From Dendrolimus kikuchii (lineage: Eukaryota; Arthropoda; Insecta; Lepidoptera; Lasiocampidae): a stretch of DNA of 64,000 nucleotides. Shown here piece after piece: positions 47,201-49,971 of this stretch (the first letter of the stretch is position 1; every line of letters starts with the position of its first letter). A program made the translations under genes and the position numbers. The stretch spans positions 412,001-476,000 of the forward strand of contig CM034414.1 of assembly GCA_019925095.2 (NCBI GenBank), given 5' to 3'. The notes under the pieces are model-generated. The model worked only from the letters and a program-made list of their open reading frames with translations, had not been told where the DNA came from and ran no database searches.

Positions 47201-47925
47201 AATGCTCATACATTTCTCTTTTTGGGATTTTTGTTTGATCATATGAAAAGAAAAATATAAAAAAATTGTGTAATTTTGTTTAGAGTTTCAAAAGTACAAA
47301 TTTTATTAAATTGATCAATGTTTATGTATCGAAACACTCGCGACTAAATGAAATTACTAGTCCATTAATTTTTACGCAACCATACAATTATAGGCATAAT
47401 GTAATACAGGTTTTTTCACACATAAATGTGCATTATCTTAATTTACACAAAATTATTGAAGGTTTTCAAACCGTGTCTTTTGCTTTCGTGGAAGTAAAAA
47501 ACACGATTCAGCAAAATGTCCTTTCCCGCTCTATCAACAGGCAATACACATAACGTCATCTCTTTTCAACTTGACAGATTTCACTGACGTGTCACTGTCA
47601 ATCTACAATTTCCGTAAAAACAAACTGTATTTTCATATTTATTTTATTATATTAAATCAATAATAATATTTTTAAACCTTAAATAACAGTTAAACAAAAT
47701 GTCGAAATAGAAAACATGACTATTAGAACTGTTTTGTCAGAATAAAAGCTAGTACTTACTGCCTCCGTATTCGAAGAAAGGAACCGACCCATCTTTTTGT
47801 GCTAAATATGGCGGTTTGAAAGAATATTTATATTCAAAACGTCTATGCACTGATTGAGTGTCGACCCTCGAAAAAACACCGATTAAAACAGTACACAAAA
47901 ATAATTTTAATTTAATCGAAGCCAT
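20235..47925 (-). CDS. ERGIC53: ERGIC-53 / LMAN1 ortholog, complete 12-exon gene
   Basis: Joined minus-strand CDS: 47925-47760, 38898-38744, 36065-35893, 32306-32191, 30156-29989, 29478-29369, 27724-27596, 25954-25856, 24171-24086, 23948-23796, 21553-21428, 20271-20235. It totals 1518 bp and 505 aa (human protein about 510), and every junction is GT-AG with compatible phase. The family is a type I membrane lectin that cycles between ER and ERGIC/cis-Golgi and carries high-mannose glycoproteins into COPII vesicles. Visible features: hydrophobic signal peptide (residues 1-24); L-type lectin domain (about 30-260) with the FDSFDND calcium/mannose loop, FDH, a paired-cysteine arrangement and AATGGLADDHD; a charged coiled-coil stalk (about 265-450); two luminal cysteines (about 465 and 470) as used for oligomers; a membrane span (about 472-492); and the KKFF end, a di-lysine retrieval plus FF export signal. 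No frame break was seen. The symbol is by family; orthology was not tested by alignment. Confidence 0.97.
20290..20560 (-). repeat. Dispersed repeat in ERGIC-53 last intron
   Basis: TTGCCCGCAACTTCGTCCAC and the reverse of GTCGATAGTAAATTTCTTGG occur as relatives at 29640-29920, 57550-57840, 58650-58800 and 59275-59495. Its frame (20311-20553) is repeat-derived and not a gene. Confidence 0.55.
20928..21135 (+). mobile_element. tRNA-derived SINE, diverged copy
   Basis: GACGCCCTCTGTGGTTG and GGTTCCGGGTTCGAGTC match the SINE at 12531, but the A-box region has lost several bases. Confidence 0.75.
21428..21553 (-). CDS. ERGIC53: ERGIC-53 exon 11 (cysteines and membrane span)
   Basis: Encodes LSTSPQIVNQTPCPEASCVS then FTGLLMVVAGQLAVMFLYAM Y. 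The two cysteines match those used for disulphide oligomers and the hydrophobic run is the transmembrane helix. The most likely acceptor is TTAATAG before 21553; an alternative AG before 21541 would also keep frame and remove four residues. The acceptor lies inside the first unit of a tandem repeat (see the array at 21538-21935). Confidence 0.9.
21538..21935. repeat. 83-bp tandem array starting inside ERGIC-53 exon 11
   Basis: Units start at 21538, 21621, 21704, 21788 and 21886 (spacing 83, 83, 84, 98; the last partial). The first three are nearly identical and contain GACTCGTCGATAGCCTATTA, which on the minus strand is the 3' splice site plus the first bases of exon 11. The last two are diverged. 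Confidence 0.9.
21940..22165. repeat. Repeat related to the TIR element at 46172-46472
   Basis: TTCCAAATTTCAGCC-type, ACAATTTTGTCCCTTGTGTA-type and TGTTATGAAGCCCTCG sequences are shared with the 46-kb element. A TA microsatellite (21941-21960) marks its left side. Confidence 0.6.
22305..22480. repeat. Dispersed repeat, partner at 29170-29310
   Basis: Both contain a CTCCACCCG(C/A)TCGC segment and TAATCACAACTACCCGCAA. Nothing else is recognised. Confidence 0.4.
22809..23190 (-). pseudogene. RTE-like LINE 3' coding end
   Basis: Minus frame 23176-22817 encodes MCGVTRKDRVRNSRIRGSLR, LRWYGHVLRRPANHVGNKC, GRRGRPKKCWLDVVKDDMRA and ends ERNRDLTLG stop, then a GATGAT tail. RTE-type C-terminus on the same strand as the host gene, within intron 10. 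A degraded copy lies at 55830-56210. Confidence 0.8.
23796..23948 (-). CDS. ERGIC53: ERGIC-53 exon 10 (stalk, Gly/Ala insert)
   Basis: Encodes GFIIEVSRKSDSLLA, an AGGGAAAGG tract, then VNPQFLTELRDSINNVKQNV LGVAQR. The helix pattern matches the last stalk segment of ERGIC-53. The GC-rich Gly/Ala tract stands out from the AT-rich surroundings. Confidence 0.92.
24086..24171 (-). CDS. ERGIC53: ERGIC-53 exon 9 (stalk)
   Basis: Encodes MPALPIGRHDWDALVANNQI and MINTIAELK. Acceptor TTCCAG, donor GTAAT, phase 2 out. A 46-bp tandem array lies about 30 bp upstream in gene direction, close to the acceptor and branch-point region. Confidence 0.9.
24204..24625. repeat. 46-bp minisatellite in ERGIC-53 intron 8
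   Basis: About nine units of 46 bp built on CACTACAAATTTGTTGCCGA and ACTGTCACACACGGCTAATT. Nearly identical units indicate recent expansion. The array begins about 30 bp from the exon 9 acceptor. Confidence 0.93.
24822..25545 (-). mobile_element. ~300-bp retroelement split by a MITE
   Basis: Tail-side part at 24822-24912 (ending GCTGCCGCTCTCTAAA) and middle part at 25485-25545 (ACAACTCAAGGTTGTTATGA, GGGGTGGTAGCCATCCAGA) flank a MITE at 24913-25480. A short stretch of the element is missing at the junction. Confidence 0.7.
24913..25480. mobile_element. MITE related to 15079, carrying a LINE 3' UTR
   Basis: Left end GGACCATCCACAAACTACGT, right end near GTGACGTCACGAAATTTAGG. Inside, 25238-25446 matches the LINE 3' UTR at 12770, so the MITE captured or received that insertion. 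Confidence 0.6.
25615..25820 (+). mobile_element. RTE-like LINE 3' fragment
   Basis: Degraded reading RHVMRSDESQVDQKEMDRM then CDRGHARIEDYGRRIHFVPT, similar to the fragment at 2330. Confidence 0.5.
25856..25954 (-). CDS. ERGIC53: ERGIC-53 exon 8 (stalk)
   Basis: Encodes VIGKQMNSLSMLTAVYSQAQ followed by a Q/P/G-rich linker ending in APPSQ. 99 bp, phase 0 on both sides; acceptor CAG and donor GTAAC. The linker is weakly conserved, so support comes mainly from frame and order. Confidence 0.9.
25975..26410. repeat. 19-bp tandem repeat (AATGCATCAAACTGATCTT), two blocks
   Basis: Blocks at about 25975-26050 and 26265-26410 share the same 19-bp unit and are separated by about 215 bp of unrelated AT-rich DNA. 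Lies in intron 7, directly upstream of exon 8 in gene direction. Confidence 0.88.
26527..26640 (+). pseudogene. Jockey/CR1-like ORF2 fragment
   Basis: Open reading LEYSSPIWTPRYHMYSNRIE GLQKKFLRHLHL, a classic post-RT segment of Jockey/CR1 elements, inside intron 7 and antisense to the host gene. Confidence 0.75.
27092..27499 (-). pseudogene. Non-LTR ORF2 C-terminal fragment
   Basis: 135-residue open frame with RYPTIDLYTECDVLSIREIL VLHTILSQHQKL and later LYNRLNRILTLYPLNKYQCK, resembling the C-terminal region of CR1/Jockey-group proteins. Intron 7, sense to the host gene, about 100 bp downstream of exon 7. Confidence 0.65.
27596..27724 (-). CDS. ERGIC53: ERGIC-53 exon 7 (stalk)
   Basis: Encodes VRDKEGEFDDWFESDGQREL then RQIFQGQGQIHDVLRELNKK VDE. 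The ELRQ(I/V)F(Q/E)GQ core is diagnostic of the ERGIC-53 stalk. 129 bp, phase 0 on both sides. Confidence 0.95.
28107..28411 (-). mobile_element. ~300-bp A-tailed retroelement, full length
   Basis: AAAAAAATTGCAGAAGTTCA to CCTGCACGGATA; same family as 3712. Located in intron 6. Confidence 0.87.
28548..28640 (-). mobile_element. RTE-like LINE extreme 3' end (YPARELA family)
   Basis: Only the last ~30 codons and tail are present (reverse of AACTGGCGTGAAGTTATGTA). Confidence 0.7.
28690..28880. repeat. ATCGAT-rich cluster
   Basis: Several CATCGAT/AACATCGAT motifs within under 200 bp, some arranged as inverted pairs. Function unknown; the CGATA core resembles sites of insect DREF/BEAF-type factors. 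Confidence 0.4.
29369..29478 (-). CDS. ERGIC53: ERGIC-53 exon 6 (coiled-coil stalk)
   Basis: Encodes GQQISSDEQQKLSQEYLEYQ and KKLEQQKEEYRKEHPDQ, a strongly charged heptad-like stretch equivalent to the first stalk helix of ERGIC-53. It ends in phase 0 at donor GTCAGT. Confidence 0.94.
29640..29920. repeat. Dispersed repeat in ERGIC-53 intron 5
   Basis: Contains GATTTCGATGCGATTTTCGC, a GATCGACAGCAAATTCTTAG-type phrase and GTCGCGGGCAAATGCTAGTT; relatives at 20290, 57550, 58650 and 59275. Confidence 0.5.
29989..30156 (-). CDS. ERGIC53: ERGIC-53 exon 5 (end of lectin domain)
   Basis: Encodes GMTSNEADYELCFRAENVVL then GGHLGVSAATGGLADDHDVI, the last strands of the lectin domain including the sugar-contacting GGL and the second disulphide cysteine. 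It ends in a glutamine run before donor GTGAGT. Confidence 0.96.
30240..30640 (-). mobile_element. Truncated ~300-bp retroelement joined to another dispersed repeat
   Basis: 30240-30430 is a retroelement copy lacking its head. From 30431 the sequence becomes a second repeat (GTTGACACTTGACATCTTTG, GCTTAAAACCGTTAAAACGT) that also occurs at 43935-44090 and inverted at 48345-48600. Confidence 0.7.
30715..30935 (-). mobile_element. ~300-bp retroelement lacking head
   Basis: Runs from the T-rich tail and ATTGCATGAGATCAGCAGAC to GCCATCCAGTCGGGCAATCC, where other sequence begins. Confidence 0.82.
31000..31890 (+). pseudogene. RTE-like LINE reverse-transcriptase 3' half
   Basis: Within the 321-codon frame 31039-32004: HLRFADNIVVFAETLEELAE (catalytic FADD changed to FADN), NLDKTKVMFN, YVYLGQKIKVGKYNFEGEAN, VLPVLTYGAETWTLTAG, WQWAGHVCRRTDGRW, VGRPPARWTDDLCKV and EPYVQQWTTNGW, the standard order of an RTE-type C-terminal half. 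Antisense in intron 4. The D-to-N change and missing N-terminus mean it is inactive. The frame then runs directly into a second LINE end. Confidence 0.88.
31891..32162 (+). mobile_element. RTE-like LINE 3' end fused in frame to the preceding LINE
   Basis: LRWFGHVERMHDERMTKQIY NAKV begins immediately after the preceding element's last coding residues and continues with the YPARELA-family end and ATGT tail. The two LINEs share one open frame only by chance of the junction. Confidence 0.82.
32191..32306 (-). CDS. ERGIC53: ERGIC-53 exon 4
   Basis: Encodes SDGATQLLSGCLRDFRNKPF and PTRAKIEYYMNTLTVYFHNG; the cysteine corresponds to one member of the lectin-domain disulphide. Acceptor TTTCAG, donor GTGAGT, phase 1 out. 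Confidence 0.96.
32771..33265. mobile_element. ~490-bp palindromic (foldback) MITE
   Basis: Left arm (TATATATGGGGGAATAC, TTTTTTTCTGTGTACGATGG) and right arm (CCATCGTACACAGAAAAAAA, GTATTCCCCCATATATAA) are imperfect inverted repeats of about 180 bp. Nested inside is a second inverted pair, GGGGTTGCCAGCTGTTAAAG and CTTTAACAGCTGGCAACCCC. No transposase. Intron 3. Confidence 0.8.
33368..33689 (-). mobile_element. ~300-bp A-tailed retroelement, full length
   Basis: Long T run, ATTGCAGGAGTTCAGCAGAC through TCCAGCACGGATAA; same family as 3712. Confidence 0.88.
33955..34080 (-). mobile_element. Jockey/CR1-like LINE 3' UTR fragment
   Basis: Minus strand matches the 8700-8850 tail: AAGGTTGTCTGGAAGAAATC, AGCGATAAGACCGCCGATTG and GTGTGCAATAAAGAATATTC. 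Confidence 0.65.
34152..34603. mobile_element. Solo LTR, ATAT target duplication
   Basis: 452-bp TG...CA element (TGTTACGAGTT...GGTCGTAACA) flanked by ATAT on both sides (34148-34151, 34604-34607). A second member with the same flanks is at 39038-39529. ATAT targets are typical of the 17.6/297/TED group of Ty3-gypsy elements; the class is inferred from ends and target. Intron 3 of ERGIC-53. Confidence 0.8.
34790..35045. mobile_element. ~250-bp palindromic MITE
   Basis: AAATCGAAATGTGTGCTGGG and GAAGTGAAACTTCAACGGAC at the left are inverted at the right (CCCAGCACACATTTCGATTT), with short unique DNA in the centre. Strong hairpin; the two matching frames on opposite strands are a by-product. Confidence 0.85.
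35285..35700. repeat. Head-to-head pair of dispersed repeats
   Basis: AACAAACTCTTCAGCTTTAT (about 35510-35530) faces TAAAGCTGAAGAGTTTGTTT (35549 on), and the similarity continues outwards to CTATAGCCTTCCTCGAT and its inverse, forming an inverted repeat. A third partial copy lies at 35300. Related to 18502-18745. Confidence 0.7.
35893..36065 (-). CDS. ERGIC53: ERGIC-53 exon 3 (calcium/sugar-binding loop)
   Basis: Encodes AFWYTTQKGDYTGEVFGSSD then WNGLAVIFDSFDNDNKHNNP and the TKTFDHKR end. In the family the FDSFDND aspartates and asparagine, and the following D-H, bind calcium and mannose; all are present. Donor GTGAGT, phase 2. Confidence 0.96.
36120..36440 (+). pseudogene. Jockey/CR1-like ORF2 C-terminal relic
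   Basis: Degraded frame ending LWNALPVNIKLARLLPIFNT LVKEYYRSNSSI stop, the usual end of Jockey-type ORF2. Intron 2, antisense to the host gene. Confidence 0.65.
36478..36790 (+). mobile_element. RTE-like LINE 3' end (YPARELA family)
   Basis: Frame 36512-36772: MKVRKGMLRWFGHVERMTKQ IYNAKV, HTFHDQVDRVLAEGDVRSLK, ending YPARELA stop, then a TATG tail. 5'-truncated. Confidence 0.87.
37022..37306. repeat. Dispersed repeat, copy 2 of 14060-14335
   Basis: Same 270-bp sequence and orientation as the 14-kb copy; see there. Confidence 0.65.
37832..38612 (-). pseudogene. RTE-like LINE 3' portion, longest YPARELA-family copy
   Basis: Minus frame 38596-38072 encodes DCQARGLHLNAKKTKVMVFE, ARIMVDDVMLEQVNEFVYLG, YTADIERRVNLGNSVNGALG, VLVPTLTYGSESWVWKIE and RALRKICGVTFADRVRNTEV; after a frameshift it continues through the MTKQIYNAKV...YPARELA region. 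It lacks the RT core and ends about 130 bp from exon 2. Confidence 0.87.
38744..38898 (-). CDS. ERGIC53: ERGIC-53 exon 2
   Basis: Acceptor ACAG precedes ATGCAATAGCC; with exon 1 it gives NAIASGESVRLAPSLRSQKG. It continues through WWEVDIMFKVTGRGRIGADGL, a highly conserved block of the L-type lectin fold, and ends in phase 0 at donor GTAAGT. The start is only about 140 bp downstream, in gene direction, of a solo LTR. Confidence 0.95.
39038..39529. mobile_element. Solo LTR, ATAT target duplication, next to exon 2
   Basis: 492-bp TG...CA element (TGTTATGAG...TTGTAACA) flanked by ATAT (39034-39037 and 39530-39533). Homologous to 34152-34603 along its length, with an extra AT-rich stretch near the right end. 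Located in intron 1, about 140 bp upstream of the exon 2 acceptor. Confidence 0.8.
39895..40110. repeat. Dispersed repeat, inverted partner of 4130-4430
   Basis: CTTTTGGAGGGCTTGCGTGA, TGACAAATTTAATGTAAATG and CTACACCATACAAAACTGCA correspond to the opposite strand near 4.2 kb. Confidence 0.5.
40146..40440 (-). mobile_element. ~300-bp A-tailed retroelement
   Basis: T run with ATTACATGAGTTCAGCAGAC to TTTCTGCACG; small internal deletions around 40200 and 40385. Intron 1. Confidence 0.82.
40470..40670. repeat. Dispersed repeat, inverted partner at 46790-47065
   Basis: AGCTACGTTAACAGGGAGTG, TAGGCTATATAACA and CGGGCCGCTAGTTAAT are found inverted in the 46.8-kb copy (CACTCCCTGTTAACGTAGCT). Confidence 0.6.
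40831..41130 (-). pseudogene. Non-LTR ORF2 C-terminal fragment
   Basis: Reads LHDLIPPSSFYHRTCRRTSS RHRYMVEIPSKRTERYTSTF IIRTAEQWNSLPSFVFPEEY NLGVFKSRSSRKAC, the end of an R1/Jockey-group reverse transcriptase protein, then a stop. Confidence 0.78.
41138..41820 (-). pseudogene. RTE-like LINE 3' portion (YPARELA family)
   Basis: From KVMVFEREETRTNARIMVDD (41791) to the YPARELA end, but missing the segment between LVGAKNLS and the SWVWK region that the 38-kb copy keeps. Both copies lie on the same strand about 3 kb apart. Confidence 0.85.
42000..42290. repeat. Single-unit relative of the 16.6-kb minisatellite
   Basis: Shares left flank (TTTATTTAACTTGCAATGGA, GCTGAAATTTTGCACGCATA), one copy of the 102-bp unit core (GAGTCGGAAGGTGGCCATAG ... 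GACCCGTCGTGTTTGGGCTC) and right flank (TTGTCTTGGCTAGCACTCTG). Represents the unexpanded form. Confidence 0.85.
42600..43084 (+). mobile_element. LINE 3' end with 15-bp target duplication
   Basis: AAACTATCATACACA at 42585-42599 is repeated exactly at 43085-43099. The insert includes AGTATAAGTTTAGTATTAAA and GGTACGGAACTCGA and ends in an A-rich AATAAAAAATAAAAA tail. Its last ~240 bp match the inserts at 1635 and 55530. Intron 1. Confidence 0.85.
43470..43552 (+). other. tRNA-like sequence, probable SINE head
   Basis: Contains a good B box (GGGTTCAATCC) about 45 bp after an A-box-like TAGCGTAATGTCTAGCGC. I cannot fold a complete acceptor stem, so it is not called as a tRNA gene. Confidence 0.35.
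43556..43860 (-). mobile_element. ~300-bp A-tailed retroelement, near full length
   Basis: T run, AGCAGGAGTTCAGGCAGACG to TTCCTGCACAGATA. Family as at 3712. Confidence 0.85.
43935..44255 (-). mobile_element. Dispersed repeat followed by an internally deleted retroelement
   Basis: 43935-44090 matches 30500-30640. It is followed at 44095 by a retroelement tail (CACGAGTTCAGCAGACAGGC) that jumps from CTCTCTTAAG to AACACAACTCAAGG. The same repeat-plus-retroelement pairing, in reverse order, is seen at 30240-30640. Confidence 0.65.
44608..44962 (+). mobile_element. RTE-like LINE 3' end (YPARELA family)
   Basis: ADRVRNTEVRKRVGLKESVG VKVRKGMLRWFWHVERMTKQ IYNAKV, then frameshifts, then a TATG tail at 44945. 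Confidence 0.85.
45000..45235 (-). mobile_element. tRNA-derived SINE
   Basis: Minus strand: GGCCTCTGTGGTTGAGCGGG head, a GCAGAAGCCTCTGAGTTTGATTCC-type B-box region and an AAGCGTAACTTGCTTAATTT end. Copy of 12531 inside intron 1. Confidence 0.82.
45240..45440 (-). mobile_element. Jockey/CR1-like LINE 3' UTR fragment
   Basis: Minus strand resembles the 8700 tail (AGGGTTGCATGGAAGAGATT, GCTTTAAAGCGATAAGGTCA). Confidence 0.5.
46172..46472. mobile_element. ~300-bp element with TCGAGGGCTT inverted ends
   Basis: TATCGAGGGCTTGGCTTCATAACA-like left end pairs with TGTTATGAAGCCCTCGATA at the right. Interior is shared with 21940-22165. Looks like a MITE; no transposase. Confidence 0.6.
46516..46740 (-). 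other. Unassigned open frame, probably transposon-derived
   Basis: 67-residue frame with a cysteine cluster (CQICDSNNVSCKNC) in intron 1 of ERGIC-53. Too short to classify and without splice signals that join it to anything. Confidence 0.3.
46790..47065. repeat. Dispersed repeat, inverted partner of 40470-40670
   Basis: Ends with AATATTAGTATAGATTAGTA and contains CTAGCGGCCCGG and a CTGTTAACGTAGC segment; a widespread lepidopteran intron repeat. Confidence 0.55.
47760..47925 (-). CDS. ERGIC53: ERGIC-53 exon 1 (start codon, signal peptide)
   Basis: ATG at 47925-47923 opens MASIKLKLFLCTVLIGVFS, a good signal peptide, followed by HRRFEYKYSFKPPYLAQKDGSVPFF, which matches the conserved start of the ERGIC-53 lectin domain. 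The exon ends GGAGGCA before donor GTAAGT (phase 1). This ATG is chosen because it gives a proper signal peptide directly ahead of the conserved region. Confidence 0.95.
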
Positions 47926-47968
47926 CACCGTGTCTTTCGATCTCTCACACGCTTAAACTGTAAGCTCA

Positions 47969-47975
47969 CACGTCA
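47969..47975 (-). promoter_or_regulatory. TGACGTG box upstream of ERGIC-53 ATG
   Basis: TGACGTG sits about 45 bp upstream of the start codon in gene direction. It matches the core of unfolded-protein-response elements bound by XBP1/ATF6-type factors, and ERGIC-53 is a known UPR target in other animals. The following base is T rather than G/A, so the match is imperfect; function is inference. Confidence 0.3.
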
Positions 47976-48344
47976 ATCAAAAAAAAAATGTTGATCGTGA
48001 AATTCGTTCGGAATTCGATGATGTATTTACGTTCGGATACACTTTATCGTAATGTAACTAACAATACACTAAAAATGACTTCAATAAATGAAGTTTATAT
48101 CTAATATTATTGTCTAAATAGTGTTTATACATACATGCATATTATTCTAATAATTACTCTGATATATAAATAATAATATTGACAGCCATGCGATATCCGA
48201 ACATATTTGTGTGTTCAATTTTTCAAACTGTAGAAACAGAATTAAATAGAGAAGAGCATAATTTAGTGAAAAATGAAGGATGTGTGTTGTTCATTTTTAT
48301 TTTCTAAAAATGTGTAATATTATTTTCAAATGAACAATAATTGA

Positions 48345-48600
48345 TAAAACTACGTTTTAACGGTTTTAGGCGCAATAATTAATGTGATTTTTATAGTTTC
48401 AACGGTTCGGTCACTTTTCAGTAGACGTGATCACGGAAGACAAAGATGTCAAGTGTCAATGAGTGTTATTAAAGTTTTGTTTAGCCTACCGTCAACTTGT
48501 TCATTTTAATTATTTAGTTTTAATTTTGTTTATGGTTATTATTTACACTATGGGAGAATGATCTAATTTACTACCGCTTCACTGTTGCGTGACGGTGGTA
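48345..48600. repeat. Dispersed repeat upstream of ERGIC-53
   Basis: ACTACGTTTTAACGGTTTTA, ACAAAGATGTCAAGTGTCAA and CCTACCGTCAACTTGTTCAT are the inverse of the 30431-30640 repeat. Confidence 0.6.
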
Positions 48601-48607
48601 AATTAGA

Positions 48608-48840
48608 TTATTTATATAATATTAAAATAGGTGAGAGGTAAAACAAAAAAGTTATCAAGGAAGTTGTTTGTGTTCCGGTGCATGTAGAGCTTACAGTATC
48701 TTGAGGCTTGGTAGTTGGTTTTTGCTGCGTTTGGGTTTTAATAGTTTTGATGATCGGGTCCCTAACAGGTGGTACTTGCCAACCAACTTCTCTATTGAAA
48801 TTTGTGTGTCTTTTTAATTTCAATAGCTCAACATATCATT
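48608..48840 (-). other. Unassigned frame beside the BEL insertion
   Basis: KLKRHTNFNREVGWQVPPVR DPIIKTIKTQTQQKPTTKPQ frame (48823-48608) is Thr/Gln/Lys-rich and has no recognised domain. It does not continue open on the far side of the BEL element, so I do not call it a disrupted gene. Confidence 0.3.
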
Positions 48841-48845
48841 CTAGG

Positions 48846-49327
48846 TGTTGGCGCCACTTATTTCCCAATTACCAATTGTGTCTTGGGTTTATAGCGTCTT
48901 GCAACCCCCGTATGTTGCCGCCGCTCGCTCGGCGCGTGAGTCAGTACGTTGTCAAACGCCACGCTACCGCGACGCACACAAACTCGTATCGCACCCGCAT
49001 AAATACAATTATTAGCTATCGAAGATTTCCGCGTCCAGTAGCTAATTACTAGGACATTCGCCTCAACCAATAATAAAATTAAGTGATCAGTGTATCTGCG
49101 TCCCTTGCGCCCCGGGGCTCGTGTAGAAGGACTTTGCCACCTTTATCGCCACGTGAGAAGCACCGGCAGAACCCTGAACCAGCGCTGTCGTGGGCTGGTG
49201 GCTGATTACGAGGTAAGTGCAAGGTTCTATATTCTCCGGGCACCAGTTCTTAATTGGGGAATAAGGGATGGCCATACATTGAGCACATAACCCCCTACCC
49301 GCGGAGATTCGCCTGATTGCGTCTCCA
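48846..49327 (+). repeat. 5' LTR of the BEL element
   Basis: 482 bp, TGTTGGCGCC...GCGTCTCCA. Contains a TATA-like CATAAATAC (about 48999), AATAAA at 49072-49077 and a consensus splice donor GAGGTAAGTG with GT at 49213. Matches the 3' LTR at every position I compared. Confidence 0.95.
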
Positions 49328-49336
49328 TCTTTATTT

Positions 49337-49355
49337 TGGTTCCTTCGAGCCGGAT
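49337..49355 (+). other. Primer-binding site
   Basis: TGGTTCCTTCGAGCCGGAT begins 9 bp after the 5' LTR. TGG is the complement of a tRNA CCA end, and the sequence resembles primer sites of other insect BEL elements. I do not assign the tRNA. Confidence 0.7.
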
Positions 49356-49971
49356 ATACCTTTATTCTGGCACCTTTAAGCCATATACCGCTTTATTGTA
49401 TCCCTATACTGGTCCTTCGATATATTTTGTAATTTAATATACCTCATTTATAGGTTTTTTCTATCCCAAATCGTACTCGTACCGCCCTATTAAATTACTT
49501 TTATACCCCTTTATTCTATAATTTCACCGCTTTAGGCTATTGCAGCCATAATAAACTTCTAAGTGTTAGAGTTTATTAAGTATTGGATAGCGCAATATAT
49601 ATGTTACTTATACTAATTGCTAGGAAAGTACATTATATTCATATTCAATACACCGCATAGGTATTGCACCTTATTTGTCCCATATTTACCGCATTTATAT
49701 TTATATTACCGCCTTATATACGTATATATACTTACATATTATTATTTTATATTAATTTCATATCGCATTATACGTTTATTTTATAAATTAACACGCAAAT
49801 TCATAAATCGATACATTTAAATCTCGCTCTGTAGGTACTTTGTAATCGCATAAGTAGCATCGCCTCGCTTGGTCACCGCTTTACACTCAACCGCGTCTAC
49901 GTTGCAATTACAACGCTAACCCGCAATTTATTTTGTATTTTATTGTAACTTACTTTATTTAATTCGCCAAA
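49356..49971 (+). other. BEL element leader
   Basis: About 600 bp of AT-rich untranslated leader with very short frames only, between primer-binding site and Gag ATG. No packaging structure can be shown by eye. Confidence 0.5.

Noticed and set aside
48608..48823. Host gene interrupted by the BEL element
   Set aside because: The frame meets a stop before the insertion point and does not continue beyond 54066, so disruption cannot be shown.
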